Of a stretch of 6,027 nucleotides of DNA, positions 1 to 5,145 are shown one piece after another. This DNA comes from Acidimicrobiia bacterium (lineage in GTDB: Bacteria; Actinomycetota; Acidimicrobiia; Acidimicrobiales; AC-14), in NCBI GenBank assembly GCA_019243595.1, contig JAFAUA010000144.1:1-6027 (forward strand). The letters are read 5' to 3'. The position numbers and the translations under genes were made by a program. How positions within the stretch are numbered: position 1 is the first letter of the stretch; the number at the start of each line of letters is the position of its first letter. Below the pieces are notes generated by a model. It searched no databases. It was given only the letters and a program-made list of their open reading frames with translations, and was not told the origin of the DNA.

Positions 1-723
1 GGAGTACACGCTCACCGTCGTCTTGTGCTCGTCGTTCTGGCTCCAGTCGATGAAGACCTTGCCCTTGCGCAGGTCCTTGGTCATCACCGACACGACTTCT
101 TTGGGGTGCTGCTTCTCGAGCAGACGCGCCAGCGCGTGCGAGAAGCCTTTGGTGTCGTCGTAGGTCACGGCGGTGTTCAGCGGCACGTACACCTGCATGC
201 CCTTGGACCCCGAGGTCTTCGGGAAGCTCTCGAGGCCGAACTCGGCGAGGACGTCGCGCACCCAGAGACCGACCTGGGCGCACTCGAGAATGGCGGCCGG
301 TGGGCCTGGGTCGAGATCGAAGGCAAGAGTCGTCGGCTGCTCGATCTTGGGGGCGTGCGACAGCGACGGGTGCAGCTCGATCGACGCCATGTTGGCGACC
401 CACACGAGCGTGGGCAGGTCGTTGCAGAGGCAGTAGTCGATCGGACCGCCGTGGCGGTCGCTCGGCACCGGCGCCGTCGCCACCCACTCGGGGCGGTGCG
501 TCGGGCAGCGCTTCTCGTAGAAGAACTTCTCGTCGACGCCGTTGGGGTACCGCTTCAGCGTGAGCGGACGCTTCTTCAGGTGCGGGAGCAGGGCGCCGGA
601 GACGCGCGTGTAGTAGTCGATGACCTGGCCCTTGGTGAAGCCCGTCTTCGGATAGAAGACCTTGTCGAGGTTGGAGAGCTTGAGGCGCTTCCCCTTGATC
701 TCGACCTGCGCGTCAGCGGCCAC
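1..723 (-). CDS. LigD-type NHEJ polymerase domain protein (primase-polymerase family), partial at C-terminus
   Basis: The frame is open from a GTG at 723-721 to the window edge (241 codons); the C-terminal end lies outside. The product matches the polymerase (PolDom) module of bacterial LigD, an archaeo-eukaryotic primase family enzyme that fills gaps with rNTPs or dNTPs at Ku-bound DNA ends. Visible motifs, numbered from the GTG: the N-terminal LSNLDKVFYP signature (16-25), the metal-binding motif FDLDPG with Asp136 and Asp138, motif II TSGSKGMQVYVPL (170-182), and motif III VFIDWSQN with Asp226. Motif II carries Gln177 where characterised LigD polymerases have His. The GTG directly follows the ku TAG, with no intervening base and in the same frame. 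No other credible upstream start exists. A purine-rich run of Lys codons at the end of ku may help ribosome binding. Whether a nuclease or other domain follows cannot be seen. The family call is firm; the role in end joining is inferred from ku and the ligase next door. Confidence 0.93.
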   Translation of the reverse strand, partial: MAADAQVEIKGKRLKLSNLDKVFYPKTGFTKGQVIDYYTRVSGALLPHLKKRPLTLKRYPNGVDEKFFYEKRCPTHRPEWVATAPVPSDRHGGPIDYCLCNDLPTLVWVANMASIELHPSLSHAPKIEQPTTLAFDLDPGPPAAILECAQVGLWVRDVLAEFGLESFPKTSGSKGMQVYVPLNTAVTYDDTKGFSHALARLLEKQHPKEVVSVMTKDLRKGKVFIDWSQNDEHKTTVSVYS

Positions 724-1545
724 CTACTTCTTCTTAGCGGCCTTCTTTGCGGGTTTTGGCTCGTCCTTGGCGTCCTTGACCGCCGCGAGGCTGGCTTCGA
801 GGGCGGCCATGAGGTCGACGACCTGGGCCGGCTCCTCGGTCTGGGGCTGGAGCACGATCTCCTGACCTTCGGCCTTCTTCTCGATGAGCTCGAGGACCCG
901 CTCGCGGTACTCGTCGCGGTAGCGCTCGGGCTCGAACTCGGTGGCCAGCGACTCGATCAGCTGGCGGGCGATCTTCAGCTCGCGGTCGCTGACGTCGACG
1001 TCGTGGGGGACGCCGTCGAGCTCGTCGGGGTCGATGACCTCGTCGTTGAAGTAGAGGGTCTCGATCACCAGCACGTCGCCGACGGCGCGCAGCGCGACCA
1101 GGTACTGCTTGGTGCGCAGCACCATGCGGGCGATCGCCACCATCCCCGATTCCTTCATGGCCTGCACCAGCAGGGCGTAGGCCTTGGCGCCGCCGGCATC
1201 GGGCACCAGGTAGTAGGAACGCTCGTAGTACACGGGGTCGATCTGGTCGAGGTCGACGAAGTCCTCGATGTCGATCGACTTCGTGGCCTTGGGATCGAGG
1301 GACTCGAGCTCGTCGGGCGTGATCGTCACGTACTGGTCGGGCGCGATCTCATAGCCCTTGACGATGTTGTCGAAGGGGACCTCTTCGCCGGTCTCCGACG
1401 AGACCCGCTTCTGCTTGATGCGGGCGTTGGACTTGGCTTCGAGCTGGTGGAAGCGCACGTCCTTGGGCGACACCGCGCTCACCAGCTTCACGGGGACGTT
1501 CACCAGCCCGAAGCTGATGGCGCCTCCCCAGATGGACCTAGGCAT
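724..1545 (-). CDS. ku: Ku, DNA double-strand break end-binding protein (bacterial NHEJ)
   Basis: This is bacterial Ku, which forms a ring-shaped homodimer that threads onto DNA ends and recruits the LigD-type polymerase and ligase. The 273-residue length is normal for the family. The N-terminus MPRSIWGGAISFGLVNVPVKL is a near-textbook Ku start, and the internal segments FHQLEAKSNARIKQKRV, VPFDNIVKGYE and YYLVPD are typical of the Ku beta-barrel core. The last 17 residues (257-273) are Lys/Ala/Pro-rich and end in KKAAKKK, like the basic tails that add DNA contacts in some actinobacterial Ku proteins. The ATG is chosen because the family motif begins immediately after it. There is no good Shine-Dalgarno sequence: the start lies 15 bases beyond the ligase stop, so translation probably depends on reinitiation or coupling. 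The gene sits between the ligase and polymerase genes, all in one orientation. Confidence 0.97.
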   Translation of the reverse strand: MPRSIWGGAISFGLVNVPVKLVSAVSPKDVRFHQLEAKSNARIKQKRVSSETGEEVPFDNIVKGYEIAPDQYVTITPDELESLDPKATKSIDIEDFVDLDQIDPVYYERSYYLVPDAGGAKAYALLVQAMKESGMVAIARMVLRTKQYLVALRAVGDVLVIETLYFNDEVIDPDELDGVPHDVDVSDRELKIARQLIESLATEFEPERYRDEYRERVLELIEKKAEGQEIVLQPQTEEPAQVVDLMAALEASLAAVKDAKDEPKPAKKAAKKK

Positions 1546-1560
1546 GCCTACATAGTCGCG

Positions 1561-2544
1561 TTATTCAGGGCCTTCTTCCCTGACGACCTTGCGGGGATCC
1601 TTGTCCTCGCGCAGGCCTTTGAACGACGGCTGGCGCAGCGTGCCCTCTCGCGTCCACTCGGCGAACTGGACCTCGCCGACCAGCTTGGGCTCGACGAACG
1701 TCGCGTTCTTCACGCGCGCGACAGGCGTGGCGAACGGGCTGTCGGGCCGCACCAGCGGCGCCATCTCCTTCTGCAGCTCGGCCAGCAGCTTGTCGGTGAA
1801 CCCGGTGCCGACGTGACCCGCGTAGATCAGCTTCCCGTCGTCGTAGTAGCCGAGGAGCAGGGCGCCGATCGTCCCCGCCCGGCGTCCCTCTCCCGTCGAC
1901 CAGCCGCCGATGACGAACTCCTGGCCGCGGTGGTTTTTGACCTTGAGCCAGGCGCGCGAGCGCTTGCCCACTTCGTAGATGCTGTCGAGGCGCTTGGCCA
2001 TCACGCCTTCCAGCCCCGTCTTCTGGCTTGCCTCGACCACGTGGGCGCCGTTTCCGACGGTGCTCGGGGGGATCTGGCAGCAGGGTCCGCCGAGGGGAAG
2101 CTCTTCGAGCAGGGCCCGGCGTTCGGTGTACGGCAGCCGCATTGTCAACTTGCCGTCGAGGTAGAGGACGTCGAACACGAGATAGGCCACCGGGGTGTCG
2201 GCCATGCGCCTGCGCACCTCGGCCGCCGAGCCGACGTGCATGCGGCCCTGCAACATCTGGAAGCTGGGCCGCCCCTTCTTGTCGAGGGCCACGATCTCCC
2301 CGTCGATCACCGCGGTGCGACCGGCGAGCTTTTCGCCGACGCTCATCAGTTCGGGGTACTGGCCGGTGATATCGAGGAGGTTGCGGCTCTGGGCGCAGAC
2401 CTCACCCTTGCGTCGCACGTACGTGAGGGCGCGGACCCCGTCCCACTTGAACTCGTAGGCGTACGCCTCGTCGGGTGACGGCAGACCCTTCGGGAGAAGG
2501 GTCGCCGCCATCGGCTTGAGATTCTCGGGGAACTTGTCCGGCAC
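1561..2544 (-). CDS. ligD: ATP-dependent DNA ligase, LigD ligase-domain type (NHEJ)
   Basis: This is a stand-alone ATP-dependent DNA ligase of 327 residues, equivalent to the ligase module of LigD, which seals nicks through a ligase-AMP intermediate. Nucleotidyltransferase motifs appear in order: motif I EFKWDGVRA with adenylated Lys33 and Arg38, Arg54 in SRN, DGEIVALD with Glu83, FDVLYLDG around 124-131, motif IV EGVMAKR with Glu179, and motif V WLKVK with Lys201 and Lys203. The C-terminal part from about residue 208 (EFVIGGW to EVQFAEWTREGTLRQPSF) fits the OB-fold domain. All catalytic residues are present. The start is GTG, whose first G is the last base of the msrA TAG stop (TAGTG), so the two are probably translationally coupled. 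No polymerase or phosphoesterase domain is fused to it; ku and the polymerase follow as separate genes. The symbol ligD is used by domain homology only; a LigC-like naming is possible. Confidence 0.94.
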   Translation of the reverse strand: MPDKFPENLKPMAATLLPKGLPSPDEAYAYEFKWDGVRALTYVRRKGEVCAQSRNLLDITGQYPELMSVGEKLAGRTAVIDGEIVALDKKGRPSFQMLQGRMHVGSAAEVRRRMADTPVAYLVFDVLYLDGKLTMRLPYTERRALLEELPLGGPCCQIPPSTVGNGAHVVEASQKTGLEGVMAKRLDSIYEVGKRSRAWLKVKNHRGQEFVIGGWSTGEGRRAGTIGALLLGYYDDGKLIYAGHVGTGFTDKLLAELQKEMAPLVRPDSPFATPVARVKNATFVEPKLVGEVQFAEWTREGTLRQPSFKGLREDKDPRKVVREEGPE

Positions 2545-3062
2545 TAGGCCGTGGAATCAGCGCGGCGCGGGAGCTTCCAGTCCGGCCGCGGGTAGTGGCA
2601 CGTGTAGCCGTTCGGATAGCGCTCCAGGTAGTCCTGGTGCTCGGGTTCGGCCTCCCAGAACGGGCCGGCCTGGGTGACCTCGGTGACGACCTTGCCCGGC
2701 CACAGGCCGGAGGCGTCGACGTCGGCGATGGTGTCCTCGGCGACCCGCTTCTGCTCGTCGCTGGTGTAGAAGATCGCCGACCGGTAGCTGTCGCCGATGT
2801 CGTTGCCCTGGCGGTTCTTCGTGGTCGGATCGTGGATCTGGAAGAAGAACTCGAGCAGGTCGCGGTAGGTGACGGTGTCGGGGTCGAAGACGATCTCGAT
2901 CGCCTCGGCGTGCCCGCGGTGGTTGCGGTAGGTGGCGTTGGTGACCTCGCCGCCCGTGTAGCCGACGCGGGTGGAGATGACCCCGGGGCGCTTCCGGATC
3001 AGGTCCTGCATCCCCCAGAAGCAGCCCCCGGCGAGGATGGCGGTCTCAGGTTGGTTTGCCAC
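2544..3062 (-). CDS. msrA: Peptide-methionine (S)-S-oxide reductase MsrA
   Basis: MsrA reduces the S epimer of methionine sulfoxide in proteins and free methionine, using thioredoxin as the usual electron source, in the cytoplasm. The 172-residue protein has the GGCFWG active site with nucleophilic Cys14, the GYTGG segment (34-38), Glu53 in the RGHAEAIEI stretch, and resolving Cys155 in YTCHYP. These are the only two cysteines, matching the two-Cys arrangement known for the mycobacterial enzyme. The start is GTG at 3062, preceded by AAGGAG with 6 bases of spacing. The TAG stop shares its last base with the ligase GTG start. The gene appears to lead the ligase-ku-polymerase cluster. A motif matching a SigR/SigH-type promoter lies upstream, which suits an oxidative-damage repair enzyme. 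Confidence 0.97.
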   Translation of the reverse strand: MANQPETAILAGGCFWGMQDLIRKRPGVISTRVGYTGGEVTNATYRNHRGHAEAIEIVFDPDTVTYRDLLEFFFQIHDPTTKNRQGNDIGDSYRSAIFYTSDEQKRVAEDTIADVDASGLWPGKVVTEVTQAGPFWEAEPEHQDYLERYPNGYTCHYPRPDWKLPRRADSTA

Positions 3063-3068
3063 GTGGCG

Positions 3069-3074
3069 CTCCTT
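3069..3074 (-). promoter_or_regulatory. Ribosome binding site of msrA
   Basis: On the minus strand the sequence reads AAGGAG, six bases before the GTG at 3062. It is the strongest Shine-Dalgarno match in the minus-strand cluster. It supports the GTG start and marks msrA as the point where ribosomes load for the downstream coupled genes. Confidence 0.8.
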
Positions 3075-3094
3075 CGTTGCGTTGTGGCTATTCC

Positions 3095-3121
3095 AACACG
3101 TCGCCGCCGTGTGGAGTTCCC
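3095..3121 (-). promoter_or_regulatory. Candidate SigR/SigH-type ECF sigma promoter for msrA and the NHEJ genes
   Basis: Reading the minus strand, GGGAAC (3121-3116) is followed by 18 bases and then GTT (3097-3095). This matches the GGAAT/C-N18-19-GTT pattern known for Streptomyces SigR and related mycobacterial SigH/SigE promoters. The predicted transcription start near 3088 leaves a leader of about 25 bases that includes the AAGGAG site. It lies wholly in the 63-base spacer after the aldehyde dehydrogenase stop. Streptomyces msrA is a reported SigR target, which fits. This is a motif match only. Confidence 0.6.
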
Positions 3122-3125
3122 GGCC

Positions 3126-4553
3126 TCAGCTGGGCTGCACGATGACCAGGCGGAACTCGGTCATCTCCCGGACCGAGTACGGCGGGCCCTCGCGGGTATT
3201 GCCGCTGGCCTTCACGCCGCCGTAGGGCATCTGATCAGCGCGCCAGGTGGGGACCTCGTTGACCGTCACGCCGCCGAACTCGAGGGTGCGGGCGGCGGCG
3301 AGAGCGTGGTCGAGGTTCTTGGTGAAGATGCCGGCCTGGAGCCCGTAGTCGGTGTCGTTGGCGAGGGCGAGCGCTTCGTCGATGTCGCGGTACGACTGGA
3401 CGCCGACGACGGGCCCGAACACCTCCTCGCGCATCACGCGCATGTCGCTCCTGACGTTGCGCAGCACTGTGGGTTGCAGCAGGCCGTCGACGACGTCGCC
3501 GCCTACCACGACCTCGGCGCCGGCTTGCACGGCCTCGTCGATCCACTCCTTCACGCGCGTGCAGTCATCGGGAGTGATGAGCGCGGACACGTCGGTGTTG
3601 TCGTCCATGGGGTCGCCGACCACCAGGTCACCGACCAGCTTGGCGAGGGTGTCGGTGAAGCGGTCGGCGACGTCCTCGTGCACGTAGATGCGCTGGATGG
3701 AGATGCACGACTGGCCGGCGTGGCTGAACCCGGCGACCGAGATCTTGCGGGCGGCCCGGTCCCAGTCGCCGTCGGGCTCGAGGATGATCGGCGCGTTGTT
3801 GCCGAGCTCGAGGCCGACCTTCTTGCGACCGGCCTTGGCCTTGAGCTCCCAGCCCACCTTGCCCGATCCGGTGAACGTGATCAGGGCGATGTCGGGGTGC
3901 TCGACGATCGCGTTGCCGACGGTGCTGCCGCCGCCGGTGACGACGTTGAGATAGCCGGCGGGGAGCCCGCACTCGTCGAGCAGCATGTCAGCGAGATCGA
4001 TCGCCGACAGGGGCGTCTGCGTCGCCGGCTTGAGAACCACCGGGCAGCCGGCGGCGATGGCGGGCGCCACCTTGTGGGCCACCAGGTTCAACGGGAAGTT
4101 GAACGGAGAGATGGCGCCGACGACGCCGATCGGCAGCGGCAGCGTGAACGCGAGCTTGCCGTCACCGACCTCGCTGGCGTCGATGGGCACCATCTCGCCG
4201 GCGAGCTTGCGCGCCTCGACCGCGGCAAAGGTGAACGTGCTGACGGCGCGCTCGGCTTCGACGCGCGCCGTCTTGATGGGCTTGGCGCTCTCGGCCGCGA
4301 GGGTGCGAGCGAACTGCTCGCTGCGTTCGTTCAGCAGTCGAGCCGCAGCGTCGAGTATCTCGGCCCGCTTCCACGGCGGCAGAGGGTTCTCGGCGAGTGC
4401 CTTCTTGGCCGCGTCGACGGCGCGATCGACGTCCTTTGGTTCACACACCGGCACGGTGGCGAGCTCGGTGCCGTCATAGGGGGAGTTGACGGCTTTTGTC
4501 TCGGTGCCGGAGAACCGTTCGCCGCCGATCGGGATCGCGCGCGAGCCAGCCAT
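3126..4553 (-). CDS. NAD(P)-dependent aldehyde dehydrogenase
   Basis: This is a complete 475-residue aldehyde dehydrogenase superfamily enzyme that oxidises an aldehyde to the acid with NAD(P). Visible landmarks: ISPFNFPLN with Asn152, VLKPATQTP with Lys175, FTGS (227-230) of the Rossmann cofactor fold, the general base Glu249 in LELGNNAP, the nucleophile Cys283 in GQSCISIQR, and EEVFGP (376-381). The residue after KPA is Thr178, not the Glu typical of strictly NAD-dependent members. Thr at this place is seen in NADP-using GapN-type enzymes, so NADP use is possible. The closest resemblance is to lactaldehyde, phosphonoacetaldehyde and non-phosphorylating glyceraldehyde-3-phosphate dehydrogenase-like branches; the substrate cannot be told from sequence. 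The ATG at 4553 is the first in frame after an in-frame TAG twelve bases upstream, so the start is secure. It is divergent from the membrane protein gene, and msrA follows after 63 bases with its own candidate promoter. Confidence 0.95.
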   Translation of the reverse strand: MAGSRAIPIGGERFSGTETKAVNSPYDGTELATVPVCEPKDVDRAVDAAKKALAENPLPPWKRAEILDAAARLLNERSEQFARTLAAESAKPIKTARVEAERAVSTFTFAAVEARKLAGEMVPIDASEVGDGKLAFTLPLPIGVVGAISPFNFPLNLVAHKVAPAIAAGCPVVLKPATQTPLSAIDLADMLLDECGLPAGYLNVVTGGGSTVGNAIVEHPDIALITFTGSGKVGWELKAKAGRKKVGLELGNNAPIILEPDGDWDRAARKISVAGFSHAGQSCISIQRIYVHEDVADRFTDTLAKLVGDLVVGDPMDDNTDVSALITPDDCTRVKEWIDEAVQAGAEVVVGGDVVDGLLQPTVLRNVRSDMRVMREEVFGPVVGVQSYRDIDEALALANDTDYGLQAGIFTKNLDHALAAARTLEFGGVTVNEVPTWRADQMPYGGVKASGNTREGPPYSVREMTEFRLVIVQPS

Positions 4554-4570
4554 GTCCCTTTTCTACCCAT

Positions 4571-4596
4571 GTTTCGGGCCTTTATTTCAGGGGGAC
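4571..4596 (+). promoter_or_regulatory. Weak candidate SigF/SigB-like promoter for the membrane protein gene
   Basis: GTTT (4571-4574) and GGGGAC (4591-4596) are separated by 16 bases, resembling GTTT-N15-17-GGGTAT of general-stress sigma factors. The predicted start near 4603 would leave a short leader that includes the AGGAGG site. The second box matches only in part. A 5-base inverted repeat (TTCAG at 4586-4590, CTGAA at 4600-4604) brackets the second box and could be an operator or chance. Confidence 0.25.
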
Positions 4597-4614
4597 ACGC
4601 TGAATACAGGACGT

Positions 4615-4620
4615 AGGAGG
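4615..4620 (+). promoter_or_regulatory. Ribosome binding site of the four-helix membrane protein gene
   Basis: AGGAGG is a perfect Shine-Dalgarno core, nine bases before the ATG at 4630. It fixes the start of this otherwise unrecognised gene and argues that the gene is real and well translated. Confidence 0.85.
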
Positions 4621-4629
4621 TTCTGAACA

Positions 4630-5145
4630 ATGGTTCGAAGGAGAAGGATCGTCGACGACAGGGCAGACGCCGCTGTCGCCGAAGACGAAGTTGCAACGCG
4701 GCGTAGCGCTGTCGAGCGCCCGCCGTGGAGCCCGGCTCAGCTGATCGCTCTCGCGATCGGGATCATCGCCACCGTTGTCGGCGTCATTGCGCTGACGAAG
4801 ACCGGCATCCATTCGAATGCGATGGACGTCGTCCGCTCGAACGGGCCGCTGTGGCAGCACACGGCATGGCTGGCCATCGGTGAGATCGTGTTCGGTCTCT
4901 TGATGATCGGCGCCGGCGTGATCCCAGGTGGAGCGCGAGGGCTGATGACGTTCCTCGGCATTCTGGCGCTCGCTTTCGGTATCGCAGTGATGGTCGACAA
5001 GACCGACCTGCGGACCGAGGACGCCACCGGTTGGGCGTTCATCGTCGCCGGTGCCCTGAGCCTGGTCGCAGCGTCGATCTCGCCGGTGTTCTTTGGCGGT
5101 ACCCGCCGTGCCGGCTACGCCCGTCGAAGGGAAGTCGTCGCCTAA
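4630..5145 (+). CDS. Small integral membrane protein, four predicted transmembrane helices, function unknown
   Basis: I do not recognise a named family for this 171-residue protein. The N-terminal 35 residues are charged, with RRRR at 3-6, and are probably cytoplasmic. Four hydrophobic segments follow at about 37-56, 78-98, 102-122 and 132-155, and the tail is basic (RRAGYARRR). The short loop PGGARG between segments 2 and 3 suggests a tight hairpin, and the positive-inside rule supports both ends in the cytoplasm. There are no cysteines and no evident catalytic motif. The ATG is supported by AGGAGG nine bases upstream. The gene is the only plus-strand gene in the window. It is divergent from the aldehyde dehydrogenase and convergent with hemY, so it is probably monocistronic. 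It resembles the small multi-helix DUF-type membrane proteins common in actinobacteria, but no function can be assigned. Confidence 0.85.
   Translation: MVRRRRIVDDRADAAVAEDEVATRRSAVERPPWSPAQLIALAIGIIATVVGVIALTKTGIHSNAMDVVRSNGPLWQHTAWLAIGEIVFGLLMIGAGVIPGGARGLMTFLGILALAFGIAVMVDKTDLRTEDATGWAFIVAGALSLVAASISPVFFGGTRRAGYARRREVVA

Noticed and set aside
25..2478. 817-codon open frame on the plus strand
   Set aside because: It lies antisense to the polymerase, ku and ligase genes, whose motifs are unmistakable. The product is a repetitive Leu/Val/Asp/Gly/Arg-rich string with no domain, as expected of a GC-rich shadow frame.
3096..3112. Short inverted repeat ACACG/CGTGT as a terminator of the aldehyde dehydrogenase gene
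   Set aside because: The stem has only five pairs, there is no T run, and it falls inside the spacer of the better-supported ECF promoter motif.
4564..4569. GGGTAG on the minus strand as a SigF-type -10 box for the aldehyde dehydrogenase
   Set aside because: No GTTT box lies at the right distance and the transcript would start almost at the ATG; the match is probably chance.
2595..4616. 673-codon open frame on the plus strand
   Set aside because: It is antisense to msrA and the aldehyde dehydrogenase, with the same low-complexity composition and no recognisable motif or ribosome binding site.
4331..4696. 121-codon minus-strand frame starting inside the membrane protein gene
   Set aside because: It overlaps the aldehyde dehydrogenase start in another frame and is Arg/Ser/Pro-rich without motifs.
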